28,230 nt of DNA from the IMG/VR virus record IMGVR_UViG_3300023174_000523, positions 1 through 28,230 of that record. One strand, 5' to 3'. Origin of the DNA: a virus. Below are positions 6,481 to 13,916 of this stretch, piece after piece. Both the position numbers and the translations under genes were made by a program. Each line of letters begins with the position of its first letter. Within the stretch, counting starts at the first letter, position 1. The notes under the pieces were generated by a model. The model was given only the letters and a program-made list of their open reading frames with translations. It searched no databases and was not told where the DNA came from.

Positions 6481-9075
6481 TTAGACAGCTAGTGCTACCT
6501 GTGGCAGCTTGGGTTCGATTTTTTCGACGGCGATTTTTATTTCTTCCACGAAGCCTTTGATCTGCTCGAGAAGGCCGCTTGTGCCGCTCTTGGCGGCGAT
6601 GTCGAGTTCGATGCCTTCCTTGAGTTGGGCGCGGATGTTTTCGATGGATTGCTCGGCGTCGAGTTCGACGGCAACGCCTCCGCCGAGGCCGGCGAGTTGC
6701 TCTTGGGCTTTGGTGGTGTCGGCGTCCACAGTGACGGTCTTGGGATTCGCCAGGGAAGCGACTTGCTGCTCGGCGGTGGTGGTGTTGGCCTCGAGCGGGA
6801 GGATGGTTTTCTTGCCAGTGATGGTGTCTTGAATTCCCTGCCAGGTTGAGTTGAAGGCATCCGAGTCGATTGGGTTAACGGCAAGCTTGTCTTTCGACTC
6901 TCCGACAAAATCGATGATCGCTTGGAGTTGTTCCTTGCCGGTCAGTGAGAGATCGCGGACGCCGAGTTTCTTGGCGATGTCGGCAAAAGCCATATTTTGC
7001 AGGTCGACGTTCATGTATTCGCCGAAAGCCTCGATCTCGGCGCGGGCGGCCTTGGCATCGAGCTTCGCCTCTTCGACGGCTTTAACCTTTTCGATCTTGC
7101 CCATGGCCTCGAGGAAGGACTTGGAGCCACCGAGCGCGTTTTCCATGGCCTGCGCGTCTTCCTTGGCGGTGGTAAAGGCTGGCGGCTTGATGTTGTCTGC
7201 GTTGATTTTCGCGGCGGCGAGGTTGTTGGCAAAGGCAGCGGCTTCCTTCTCCCCCATGCCGGAGGCGATGGCTTTCTTCCAAGATTCGAGCCATTCCTTT
7301 TTCTTGGTGAGGTCTTCGATCTCTTGCTTGTTTCCGGTGGCTTTGGCTTCGGCGAGTTGAAGCTCAAAGGCCAAATCCTGCTGTTTCAATTCGTTGGCCT
7401 GCCTGTCTTTTTTTAACTTCTCTTCAGCAGCGGCAGCGTCTTTTTCTTTGAGAGCCAGCCCTTTTTGGTATTCTTGAAAATATTTTTTAGCTTCTTTTTC
7501 GGCTTCAGATTCTTGCGCTACTACGCCTTGCGTGGAGGCCTCCACGCGCTTGGTGATTTCATCGACGCGTTCGAGATCTTTTGTGACATCGAGGAGGGGT
7601 TTGGCTTCCGCATATTTTTCCTTAAAAGTGTCTGGCAGTGCCGCGCCAGCTTCCACGAGTTGCTCTTTTACAAGTTCGATATTTGCGCCTAAGCCGGTAG
7701 TGTATTGTTCCACGGCGCGGCTGGCAGACTCCATCGAGTATTTTGCGTTTTCGGCGAGGCCTGCAAAAGCTGGTCCCATTCCGGAGAGAGATTCATAAAG
7801 CGCACCGGATATTTGCTCTTTGATTTTTGCAGATAAAATCTGGAATCCGCGCTCAAGCAGCATGAATGCGGCACTATCCGGTCCCAAAACTTTTGTGAAA
7901 AAATCCACGGAGGTGCTGGCCGCAGCAGAGAGGTTCTTGTAAATTTCGTTCGCTGTCTGTTTGGTCTGCAACACAACAGATGCCCACACTGCTTCAAAAG
8001 CGGTTCCGATCTGACCGGCATTGATTGCCTTGAGCGCTGTGTCGAATCCTTTCATGGCACTCCCCGCGCCGATAAAAGCATCCGCGAGGCTCTGGCCGAT
8101 GGATGCGGCATCGACCCGAGAAAGCGCTGTGGTAACGGCATCCAGCGCTGGCATGACACGGGAGAGGATGCCCGCCGCAAATTCGGTGAATTTGTTTTTA
8201 ATGGCGGAAATGTTGTCTCCGACATTGTCGAATTTCTCCGATAGCTTGGCCATGATGCCAGGCAGGATGCCGAGTTGAGCGGATGCCGTTTGAATCTCAC
8301 CGTCAAGATTTGCAAAAAGCTGATTCAGCGCACCTCCGCTCTTGCCGAAGACTTCCATGGAAACGGCAGCGCGTTGTGCCGGGTCATCGATGCCAGCGAT
8401 AGCTTTGCCAAGGAGTTTGAATTGCTCGTCAGGCGTTAGGTTTTTAAGCTGTGAAAGCGGAATGCCGAGCTTCACAAAAGCATCGGCTGCGGTGGATGTC
8501 CCGTCGCCTGCGTCCACGATGGCCTTTTGCATTTTGTTAAGTAGCGGGCCAAGGGAGTCAGCACCCACACCGGCATTATTGAAAGCCCTCTCTAAAGCAA
8601 GCAACTGATCGGCGGCGACTCCTGTGCGCTCTTTCAGATCAACCAACCGCCCGCCCAGATCGATAGCCTCGCCAAAACTCTGAATCGTCTTTTGCGCGGC
8701 AGCAACAGCGCCATCAACAAGCAACATGCCAGCCTTCACGGCAGCCCCGCCAAGTGCGGCCGCGCCTGCGAGTTTTCCAAATGAAATCTCGCCGCGCTTT
8801 CCTGCATCCTCGGATTTGTCGCCCATCATTTTGATGTCCTTACCGAGTTCGTCGATCTTTGGTCGCGTTCCGGAGGACTCATCGCCGATGGCTTTGAGCT
8901 TCTTTTCCAGCCCTTCGGCTTGGCCGATTTTACGCATCGTGCGCTCGAGTTCATCAAAGGAAAGTTCACCGCTCTTGACTTTGCCTTGCAGGTCGCTCAT
9001 TTCGGCTTGGATCGTCTTGAGCGTCTTCTCAAGACCGACATCCTGCGCGCCGAATTCTACTGAGACATCAGCCAT
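6481..9075 (-). CDS. Tail tape measure protein
   Basis: 864 residues, the longest complete gene here, as expected for a tape measure. The N-terminal third is helical and Lys/Glu-rich (MADVSVEFGAQDVGLEKTLK). An Ala/Gly-rich hydrophobic stretch follows near residue 100 ('LAGAAALGGAAVKAGMLLV'), then long helical regions with Phe/Ala-rich segments, and a highly charged coiled coil at about residues 520-610 (EAEKEAKKYFQEY..., KKDRQANELKQQD). It lies directly after the tail chaperone region and one further gene, as in lambda-like phages. Using the general rule of about 0.15 nm per residue, a tail near 130 nm is predicted. A clear AGGAGG precedes the ATG. No lytic transglycosylase or peptidase motif is evident. 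Confidence 0.9.
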   Translation of the reverse strand: MADVSVEFGAQDVGLEKTLKTIQAEMSDLQGKVKSGELSFDELERTMRKIGQAEGLEKKLKAIGDESSGTRPKIDELGKDIKMMGDKSEDAGKRGEISFGKLAGAAALGGAAVKAGMLLVDGAVAAAQKTIQSFGEAIDLGGRLVDLKERTGVAADQLLALERAFNNAGVGADSLGPLLNKMQKAIVDAGDGTSTAADAFVKLGIPLSQLKNLTPDEQFKLLGKAIAGIDDPAQRAAVSMEVFGKSGGALNQLFANLDGEIQTASAQLGILPGIMAKLSEKFDNVGDNISAIKNKFTEFAAGILSRVMPALDAVTTALSRVDAASIGQSLADAFIGAGSAMKGFDTALKAINAGQIGTAFEAVWASVVLQTKQTANEIYKNLSAAASTSVDFFTKVLGPDSAAFMLLERGFQILSAKIKEQISGALYESLSGMGPAFAGLAENAKYSMESASRAVEQYTTGLGANIELVKEQLVEAGAALPDTFKEKYAEAKPLLDVTKDLERVDEITKRVEASTQGVVAQESEAEKEAKKYFQEYQKGLALKEKDAAAAEEKLKKDRQANELKQQDLAFELQLAEAKATGNKQEIEDLTKKKEWLESWKKAIASGMGEKEAAAFANNLAAAKINADNIKPPAFTTAKEDAQAMENALGGSKSFLEAMGKIEKVKAVEEAKLDAKAARAEIEAFGEYMNVDLQNMAFADIAKKLGVRDLSLTGKEQLQAIIDFVGESKDKLAVNPIDSDAFNSTWQGIQDTITGKKTILPLEANTTTAEQQVASLANPKTVTVDADTTKAQEQLAGLGGGVAVELDAEQSIENIRAQLKEGIELDIAAKSGTSGLLEQIKGFVEEIKIAVEKIEPKLPQVALAV

Positions 9076-9078
9076 GGT

Positions 9079-9894
9079 TTACGCAGCCTCCTGAAGTTTG
9101 AGTTGGCGTTTCTTGAGGATGGTCTCCATTTGGCGTTTCATTTTTTGAGCGACGATGGCCATGCCGTTGAGTTGCTCGATGGTGGTCAGAACCTTGTCTG
9201 CATATTTGCAGGTGTTGGTGAGAACTACGGTTGGGGCAAAAACATTCCCCGTGCGGTCTTCGACTTTGCCCAGGTTGTAATCGCTGAGATGCCGCGTCAC
9301 CCATTTGGGAATGCCGCGCGTCATGGAACCGGAAATGACTTTCTTGAGCTGATTCGCGCACGCTGCCCAGCCGGACTTAGCCAAGCCGGACTTGGCCATT
9401 TGAGACTTCACATAGTCATCCAGCGTGCCGCCTGGAACAAAGTATTTGTCGATGAATTTCCAGCGCCCGATGTCACGTGTTCTGCTGCCAGCACTGGACA
9501 TCGTTCCGTTTTGAAACGCGCCTTTGTGGATTTGTCGCAATGTCGAGGCTGTGGCATCCGTAAGGAAATGAGCTTTATCTGTGCCGTAAACGGTGCCGTC
9601 TTTTTTTACAAAGAGCCGGACATTTCCGGTAGAGTATTGCTCGGCATTTGCAGCCATGAATCCTGTGAGCGGTGCAAAGATGCCGTATCGTTTCTTGCCT
9701 CCCAGTAGGTCGCGCGCGATGGCCTTTTCACCGACCTTCTGGTCATTACCAAAAGGCTGAGTGCGGCGGGAAAATTCGACGCAGAGAATCCGAGCATTTA
9801 GATGGACCGCCTCGGGGATCGTCTTCTCCCGGATCGTGGCGTAATCCTTCATGATCTGCTCAAATTTCAGGTTCTCGAATTTGAATTTAGCCAT
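9079..9894 (-). CDS. Conserved-position tail protein of unknown function
   Basis: 271 residues. The ATG at 9894 lies inside the end of the frameshifted chaperone extension (stop 9887-9889), so the two overlap by eight bases. The protein is basic, with repeated Lys-rich helices at the C-terminus ('KMKRQMETILKKRQLKLQ') and a central 'GGKKRYGIFAPLTGFMAANAEQYS'. It sits between the chaperone pair and the tape measure, where a few siphoviruses carry a minor tail component or a tape-measure-associated factor. I recognise no domain, and a structural or assembly role is inferred only from position. Confidence 0.6.
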   Translation of the reverse strand: MAKFKFENLKFEQIMKDYATIREKTIPEAVHLNARILCVEFSRRTQPFGNDQKVGEKAIARDLLGGKKRYGIFAPLTGFMAANAEQYSTGNVRLFVKKDGTVYGTDKAHFLTDATASTLRQIHKGAFQNGTMSSAGSRTRDIGRWKFIDKYFVPGGTLDDYVKSQMAKSGLAKSGWAACANQLKKVISGSMTRGIPKWVTRHLSDYNLGKVEDRTGNVFAPTVVLTNTCKYADKVLTTIEQLNGMAIVAQKMKRQMETILKKRQLKLQEAA

Positions 9895-10518
9895 TTTTTA
9901 TTTTATCAATCGCGGCGTCTAATTCGGCCACGGAGTCAAAAACGGACTGCGAATTATTCCGCGCCCAGTATTTTTTCTGCCCATTCGCCCAGGCGTCGGC
10001 GTGTAGGAGTTGCAAGCCTGCGGAGAATGGCAGTTCCTCAACAATCTCTCTGAAGCCCCAACCAGTAATTTTTGCGAGTCGATAGACATACCCGGCAAGC
10101 CAGTTGGGGCCATTTAGTTTCCCGCTGAATTTCCCTGCGAGTGTGTGGAGGCCGACATGTATAGCTCGAAGGCTTCATCCATCGCCTTCGAGAGCGGTGG
10201 CATATCGTCGCGGTGCAGGATGTTCTTCTCGATCCACTGATCCACGGTAATCATGAAAGCGTCGTGATCGTTCACCACGCTGCGGACTTTGGGAATCGGC
10301 TCGCTGTGCAGGAACATGAAGGCGGCACATTTCCAGATGAGGTCCCGGCCTTCGCCGAAGAATTTGTTACGCTGCATCCACGAGAGGGTGAGCGCGGAGA
10401 TCGGGCGGAGTTCGCGGCCGGCCACCTGCTTGGGGCCGTCCTCCATTCCTTGGATGCGGAGGACTTCGTCATCCGTGGTGAGTTCGTCTGTGTCAGTATT
10501 TTTGGGTTTTTGTTTCAT
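9887..10518 (-). CDS. Tail assembly chaperone GT, -1 ribosomal frameshift product
   Basis: Downstream of the G-type gene, the -1 frame stays open for about 81 codons, from the slippery sites to the TAA at 9887-9889. It encodes a protein-like sequence ('GPNWLAGYVYRLAKITGWGF', 'LLHADAWANGQKKYWARNN') with no usable start codon of its own. Two in-phase heptamers, G-GGA-AAT and G-GGA-AAC, would both shift ribosomes into this frame, giving a fusion of about 210 residues. In lambda and many siphoviruses gpG and gpGT, made this way, coat the tape measure and recruit tail tube protein. The overlapping 64-codon ATG frame at 9919-10113 is a shadow. Confidence 0.85.
10055..10110 (-). promoter_or_regulatory. 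RNA stem downstream of the slippery sites
   Basis: Minus-strand RNA has a perfect 8-bp pair, GCCCCAAC (10110-10103) with GTTGGGGC (10062-10055), and a 40-base loop. The first arm begins six bases after the second slippery heptamer, the usual distance for a frameshift-stimulating stem or pseudoknot. Confidence 0.55.
10114..10518 (-). CDS. Tail assembly chaperone G
   Basis: 134 residues, starting MKQKPKNTDTDELTTDDE in an ATGA overlap with the upstream gene. It is acidic at the N-terminus and helical ('RELRPISALTLSWMQRNKFF'), with a Ser/Asn-rich end. It lies just before the frameshift window and two genes before the tape measure, exactly where lambda gpG sits. Its last codons, CAG GGA AAT TCA GCG GGA AAC TAA, contain both slippery heptamers. 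The role is to bind tape-measure protein during tail assembly; it is normally absent from the mature virion. The family assignment is by position, length and the frameshift, not by a recognisable sequence motif. Confidence 0.85.
   Translation of the reverse strand: MKQKPKNTDTDELTTDDEVLRIQGMEDGPKQVAGRELRPISALTLSWMQRNKFFGEGRDLIWKCAAFMFLHSEPIPKVRSVVNDHDAFMITVDQWIEKNILHRDDMPPLSKAMDEAFELYMSASTHSQGNSAGN
10117..10135 (-). promoter_or_regulatory. Tandem -1 ribosomal slippery heptamers
   Basis: The minus strand has GGGAAAT at 10135-10129 and GGGAAAC at 10123-10117, both in X-XXY-YYZ phase with the zero frame and 12 bases apart. The second stands directly before the TAA stop. Lambda uses the related GGGAAAG for the same purpose. 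Confidence 0.85.
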
Positions 10519-10922
10519 AGAAATTTGGCGAAGCGTTTCTTATCTTCGTCGGTGGCGTGCTCAGAGATGGCGATGGTCTTGCCGTTGCGCTCGATGACGC
10601 ACATGCGGGGAGTGCGCTTCACGACACCCACCAGTTCGTCACGGTTCATTAGGGCGGCGCGCATGTAGGCCACGTGGTGTTCTGGGTTCTTCTCGCAAAA
10701 ATCGTCACCCTCGACGGTCATCCAGCGGTTCACCTGGTCGGCAGTCTGGCCGGTGGTGGGGTGCACGGCTTGGAACCAAAATACGGTGCTCTCGTTGCCA
10801 TTCTGGCGAGCCACGCGGGTCACTGGGGCGGCGTCGTTTTCAAAGTGAAACCCGAGAGCCGTAAGGACTGACGCAACCTTGAGGTTCTGCGTCGAAAAAA
10901 GCTGGAGTATCTGTTTGCTCAT
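10515..10922 (-). CDS. Unknown protein between tail tube and chaperone genes
   Basis: 135 residues, starting MSKQILQLFSTQNLKVASVL. No recognisable motif. The predicted mix is alpha and beta, with a central 'NESTVFWFQAVHPTTGQTADQVNRWM' and several short conserved-looking aromatic stretches. It is preceded by a 73-base GC-rich spacer that can fold into hairpins and is joined to the chaperone gene by an ATGA overlap. Co-transcription with tail genes suggests a tail-assembly role, but an unrelated late function cannot be excluded. Confidence 0.6.
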   Translation of the reverse strand: MSKQILQLFSTQNLKVASVLTALGFHFENDAAPVTRVARQNGNESTVFWFQAVHPTTGQTADQVNRWMTVEGDDFCEKNPEHHVAYMRAALMNRDELVGVVKRTPRMCVIERNGKTIAISEHATDEDKKRFAKFL

Positions 10923-10951
10923 TATCTCTGGCCGGTTCGCCCGGTGGGCCT

Positions 10952-10981
10952 GCCGGGGAGCCGCTACGCAGCTACCCCGGC
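10952..10981 (-). other. GC-rich hairpin between tail tube and downstream gene
   Basis: GCCGGGG (10952-10958) pairs with CCCCGGC (10975-10981), extended inward by AGC/GCT across one unpaired A. There is no T-run on the minus strand side, so it is not a standard intrinsic terminator. It may be a transcript-stabilising or attenuating structure that lowers expression after the abundant tube gene. Confidence 0.45.
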
Positions 10982-10995
10982 GAGGAGGTGAGGAA

Positions 10996-11361
10996 TTAGG
11001 CTGCGGTCATCGTCGTGCCGTAGTGCTCGGCACTGAGAGAGACTGACTCGAACTGCTCAGCGGCGTATTTCGTGTCGACCTTTGTGACGATGGTCGTGCC
11101 GCCGGATGGAAGACCTGCGCCGGAGATCGAGAGCGTGCCGCCCACGGTCGCGCTGAATGAGCCTGTGCGCATGCCTTCGATCGAGATCGAGGTCTTAGGC
11201 TCAGAAGCGGCCACGGCAACAACTGCGCCTTGGTCGTCTTTCACCTCTGAAAGGCTGGTTGACTCCGAGAGAGTCATGCCGGTTACGATTAAGCCACTGA
11301 CTTCCGGTGTTCCGAAAGTCGCCGAGCTGACTGCTGAAGAACGATAGATTGATGCTGCCAT
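10996..11361 (-). CDS. Major tail tube protein candidate
   Basis: 121 residues, starting MAASIYRSSAVSSATFG. Almost entirely beta-prone, Ser/Thr/Gly/Ala-rich, with no cysteine ('GSFSATVGGTLSISGAGLPS', 'VSLSAEHYGTTMTAA'). That composition fits a tube or decoration subunit. It follows two head-tail joining genes and precedes the chaperones, the usual place of the tail tube gene. At 121 residues it is shorter than lambda gpV (246), so a single-domain tube subunit or a small decoration protein are both possible. The leader lacks Shine-Dalgarno and reads AACCCAAACACCT just before the ATG. A TTTGACAC element lies 26 bases upstream. Confidence 0.6.
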   Translation of the reverse strand: MAASIYRSSAVSSATFGTPEVSGLIVTGMTLSESTSLSEVKDDQGAVVAVAASEPKTSISIEGMRTGSFSATVGGTLSISGAGLPSGGTTIVTKVDTKYAAEQFESVSLSAEHYGTTMTAA

Positions 11362-11387
11362 AGGTGTTTGGGTTCACCGATTGGCGG

Positions 11388-11395
11388 GTGTCAAA
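11388..11395 (-). promoter_or_regulatory. TTTGACAC element upstream of the tail tube gene
   Basis: TTTGACAC on the minus strand ends 26 bases before the ATG at 11361. It includes the TGA stop of the preceding gene. Confidence 0.45.
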
Positions 11396-11792
11396 TTTGA
11401 GTCAGCCCGAGGACGATTTCCGAGGTGGTCAGCCAGCGATCGTTGGCGGTGGATTGCGTGAAAGAATTGAGCACGGCACCGGCGAGGTGGAGCGATGGCG
11501 GCAGGAAATCGACAAGCGCGGAGGGGTCCAAAATCTCAGCCTTCAGCGCATCGCTGAGCGTCTGGTGAGTCAGCAGGGATTCTTCGATGACGCAGGGCGT
11601 CGAAATGACGATCTGCGCAGTGACTTTGTAGAGGCCGAGCGCCACCGGCTCGACGGTCTCGCAGGCGCAGAAGACAACCGGCGCATCGCCGGGTATGGTC
11701 TCGGCAGATTGGCCGGTGTGGATCGAGGACTCGGCGAAAGGGACGGTGGAGAGGAGCCACTCGCGCAAGCTGGTTTCGATGGAGGCGTTCAT
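11391..11792 (-). CDS. Tail terminator or tail completion protein candidate
   Basis: 133 residues, starting MNASIETSLREWLLST in an ATGA overlap with the previous gene. The pattern of an N-terminal helix ('SIETSLREWLLSTVPFAES') followed by long beta strands ('GLYKVTAQIVISTPCVIEE', 'NDRWLTTSEIVLGLTQI') is what gpU/gpZ-like tail-terminator or head-tail connector proteins show. It lies between the head-tail joining gene and the tail tube gene, as gpU does in lambda. The family is assigned by position and length only. Confidence 0.55.
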   Translation of the reverse strand: MNASIETSLREWLLSTVPFAESSIHTGQSAETIPGDAPVVFCACETVEPVALGLYKVTAQIVISTPCVIEESLLTHQTLSDALKAEILDPSALVDFLPPSLHLAGAVLNSFTQSTANDRWLTTSEIVLGLTQI

Positions 11793-12112
11793 AGTGACGA
11801 ACCTGGAACGATGGTGGCGACGAACTCGAAGGGCGTGCCGGTCTGCTCGCGCGTGGAATGGACGGTGTAGGTCTTGCCATCGATCAAAAGCTGCTCGCCA
11901 CGGCGGGGAGCGGATTGCAGAGCAGATGCCAGAAAGCGCGCGGTAAACTCGCCGCCTTGGCGCAGGCCGCCGGTTTCGAGATCAAGCCCGATGGCGATGG
12001 CGGACAGGCCGACGCGGATGCTCTGCCCGCGAAAGGTGGCGGGCTTGCCGAGGAGCGTATTGCGCGCGGTGGCGGCGAGGTTTTCGAGGTGGTCTTTTTG
12101 CGCGGGCGACAT
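11789..12112 (-). CDS. Head-tail joining protein candidate
   Basis: 107 residues. It starts MSPAQKDHLENLAATARNTL and has a C-terminal beta region, 'LLIDGKTYTVHSTREQTGTP'. This resembles small head-completion or stopper proteins of the gpFII / head-tail adaptor type ('G..Y.V......' strands). It is the first gene after the intrinsic terminator at 12129-12166 and has a TTTTGACAC element exactly 12 bases upstream of the ATG. Joined to the next gene by ATGA. The role in closing the capsid portal and binding the tail is inferred from order. Confidence 0.6.
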   Translation of the reverse strand: MSPAQKDHLENLAATARNTLLGKPATFRGQSIRVGLSAIAIGLDLETGGLRQGGEFTARFLASALQSAPRRGEQLLIDGKTYTVHSTREQTGTPFEFVATIVPGSSL

Positions 12113-12124
12113 GCCTGTGCGGAT

Positions 12125-12133
12125 GTGTCAAAA
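12125..12133 (-). promoter_or_regulatory. TTTTGACAC element, 12 bases before a start codon
   Basis: TTTTGACAC, 12 bases (ATCCGCACAGGC), then ATG at 12112. The same spacing and a similar GC-rich spacer ending GGC are found before the portal and gpW-position genes. It overlaps the T-tract of the upstream terminator. Confidence 0.5.
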
Positions 12134-12166
12134 GAAAACGCCCACCGGATAAGGTCCGGCGGGCGT
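12129..12166 (-). terminator. Intrinsic terminator inside the virion gene cluster
   Basis: On the minus strand, ACGCCCGCCGGA pairs with TCCGGTGGGCGT (one G-T wobble) around a 5-base CCTTA loop, and TTTTCTTTT follows immediately. This is a classic Rho-independent terminator placed after the capsid-adjacent small gene and before the head-tail joining genes. It probably reduces transcription of downstream tail genes relative to capsid. Confidence 0.8.
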
Positions 12167-12193
12167 CTTCGGGCTGGCGCGGGGAATGCGCTG

Positions 12194-12430
12194 TTACTTT
12201 TTCTTTTTGGGTAGTTCTTCGACTTCGACGGGCGCGGGTGCGGCGGATAGCTTCTTCGCGTGGCGCTTCAAAGTATCGTTAAGCGATACAACGAGCGTTT
12301 CGTCTGCGGTGAATTCGCCGGCCACTTGTTTGGCCTTGAAGTCTGCGAGCTGCTCGCCGAGCGGGACGCTTGGCAGGTGCTTGACCTGCCAAGTGTCGCC
12401 AGTGCGAGTGAGCGTGATTGCGAGGCGCAT
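12194..12430 (-). CDS. Small Lys-tailed protein after the capsid gene
   Basis: 78 residues, starting MRLAITLTRTGDTWQVKHLP five bases after the capsid stop. It ends with a Pro/Glu linker and 'EELPKKKK'. The first half has paired beta strands, the second a short helix ('VSLNDTLKRHAKKLSAAPAP'). Small genes at this place in HK97-like phages often encode head decoration or connector proteins, but I do not recognise a family. Longer frames extending upstream overlap the capsid gene and are not supported. Its stop is followed after 27 bases by the terminator hairpin. Confidence 0.6.
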   Translation of the reverse strand: MRLAITLTRTGDTWQVKHLPSVPLGEQLADFKAKQVAGEFTADETLVVSLNDTLKRHAKKLSAAPAPVEVEELPKKKK

Positions 12431-12435
12431 CAGAC

Positions 12436-13341
12436 TTAGGCGCTGACGATACGCTTGAGGGCGGCGGCGTGGCCGAGGGCGAAGCCGTAGTTGACCTCGA
12501 GGACTTGTTTCTCGGTGTCGGTGTCTGGGTCGCCCCATGCGCGGTATTCGATGGTGAGGCCGGTCTCGGGATCGACTGCCACTTCGTAGGCGGTGAGGTT
12601 AGCGCGGACACCTGGGGATGGCTGCACAGGTGAGAAGGCGACCAAGATCGCTTCGGGAAGTGCGACCATTCCGACGAGGTTTTGGCTATTGCCGGGGATC
12701 AAGTTGGTTCCGATGACATCGAAGCCAGCGATCTGTGGCAGGCGGCCATTCTGGATGGCGGATGCTGTGCCGACTGCGGCGGCGTTCTTGATGCCAGCGT
12801 CTTTGAGGAGTGCGCCTTCGTAGGCGTTGTCGAGGATCATGACGCGGCTGGACTTCGCCCATTTGGCTTGGTCAAGAGCGGTCTTGATGTTGACCATATC
12901 TTCGCTGTCGAAGGCAGAGGCTGCGCCGGTGTGGATCGCTGCGCCGAAGTTGGCGAGGGTCACGACGCTGAGGATGTCGCGGAGGATGTCCTCGGCAAGC
13001 TTGCGGCCTTTCAAGAAGCCGAGCTGCTCGGGGTTGAAGTAAGGCTGGCGGGCGAGTTCGCTCGATGTGAAGGAGAGCGCTTGGTATTTGCGCTTGTTCA
13101 CGGTGACTTCGCGGCTGTTGATCGCGTTCGTGTCCCCGAAAGAATAGGTTCCGTTGAAATCGCTCGTCGCGTCAGTGGCGAGAGGGAAGAAGGGAACGGG
13201 GATCTTGTCGGTGCCTTGAAGCGGGACCGAGTTGAACACGGTCGAGAAGGCGTTGATGGGAAGAAGGGATTCGCGCAGTGCGACGAGCGCAGAGTCGAGA
13301 ACCACATTCAGTTTGAGTTCGGAGCTGATGGTAGTAGCCAT
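12436..13341 (-). CDS. Major capsid protein, HK97-fold type
   Basis: 301 residues, starting MATTISSELKLNVVLDSALV. Features expected of coat proteins are visible: 'NKRKYQALSFTSSELARQPY' (typical of the P-domain/E-loop region), a helix 'GRKLAEDILRDILSVVTLAN', 'AKSSRVMILDNAYEGALLKD', and a late beta-rich domain with 'RANLTAYEVAVDPETGLTIE' and 'LEVNYGFALGHAAALKRIVS'. It directly follows the protease/scaffold gene. No separate pro-domain is evident, which fits scaffolding by the nested protein. The leader is C/A-rich without Shine-Dalgarno, similar to that of the fibre and SSB-like genes, and a TTTGACAC lies 40 bases upstream. Confidence 0.88.
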   Translation of the reverse strand: MATTISSELKLNVVLDSALVALRESLLPINAFSTVFNSVPLQGTDKIPVPFFPLATDATSDFNGTYSFGDTNAINSREVTVNKRKYQALSFTSSELARQPYFNPEQLGFLKGRKLAEDILRDILSVVTLANFGAAIHTGAASAFDSEDMVNIKTALDQAKWAKSSRVMILDNAYEGALLKDAGIKNAAAVGTASAIQNGRLPQIAGFDVIGTNLIPGNSQNLVGMVALPEAILVAFSPVQPSPGVRANLTAYEVAVDPETGLTIEYRAWGDPDTDTEKQVLEVNYGFALGHAAALKRIVSA

Positions 13342-13373
13342 GATGTTTTAGGTGGTGGTTGGGTTTTCGTGAA

Positions 13374-13916
13374 TTATTGCGGTGTCAAATTCTTCGCCGC
13401 GATTTCGAGTGCCTTCCGGTTTGCGCGGAAGATGCGGGTCTTCTCGGCGCCGGTGGCGTTCTTCCACTGGTCGTAGATGTTTTCTGCGTTCTGCGTGGGC
13501 AGGACTTCGGGGATTTCGCGGGCGGCTGAGAGGCCGAGACTGCGCTCGAGGCGAGCGAGGGATTCACGCTCGGCGGCAATTTCGCTGCGGAGGAATTCGA
13601 TATTCGCGCTGGCTTCTTTGAGTCCGGCCACGGCTGCGTCGCGCTCGGCGATGACGGCGTTGTATTTGGCAAGGATGCTGTCAGCGGCGGCGAGCTTGGC
13701 TTGTGGCTCGGCGGGAGCTTCGGAGGGAGCCTCGACGGCTTCGGGTGCGGGAGCTTCGACGGATTCAGGTGCTGGTGTCTCGGCGACAACTTCGGGAGCG
13801 GGTTCGGTGGCGGGTTGCTCGGCAGGAGCGGATTCGCTCACGACGGTGGCTTCAATGATCTCAGCGGCTTGTTCAGCGACTTCGGCTGAGTAGGTGATGA
13901 CTTCGGGTGTATTCAT
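13374..13916 (-). CDS. Nested capsid scaffolding protein (internal start)
   Basis: An internal ATG at 13916 in the protease frame would produce 180 residues (MNTPEVITYSAEVAEQAAEI...). It is acidic, Ala/Pro/Glu-rich, then strongly helical ('ERDAAVAGLKEASANIEFLR', 'ERESLARLERSLGLSAAREI'), as scaffolds are. Lambda C and Nu3 provide the precedent of a scaffold translated from inside the protease gene. A TTTTGACAA element stands 22 bases upstream of this internal ATG and, over 23 bases, nearly repeats the sequence before the 12112 gene. I see no strong Shine-Dalgarno, only AAAGG about 14 bases upstream. Confidence 0.65.
   Translation of the reverse strand: MNTPEVITYSAEVAEQAAEIIEATVVSESAPAEQPATEPAPEVVAETPAPESVEAPAPEAVEAPSEAPAEPQAKLAAADSILAKYNAVIAERDAAVAGLKEASANIEFLRSEIAAERESLARLERSLGLSAAREIPEVLPTQNAENIYDQWKNATGAEKTRIFRANRKALEIAAKNLTPQ

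Noticed and set aside
9919-10113. 64-codon minus frame starting with ATG after the chaperone stop
   Set aside because: The -1 frame over the same bases reads as a real protein and is reached by canonical slippery sites. The ATG frame is Ser/Arg/Pro-rich chance.
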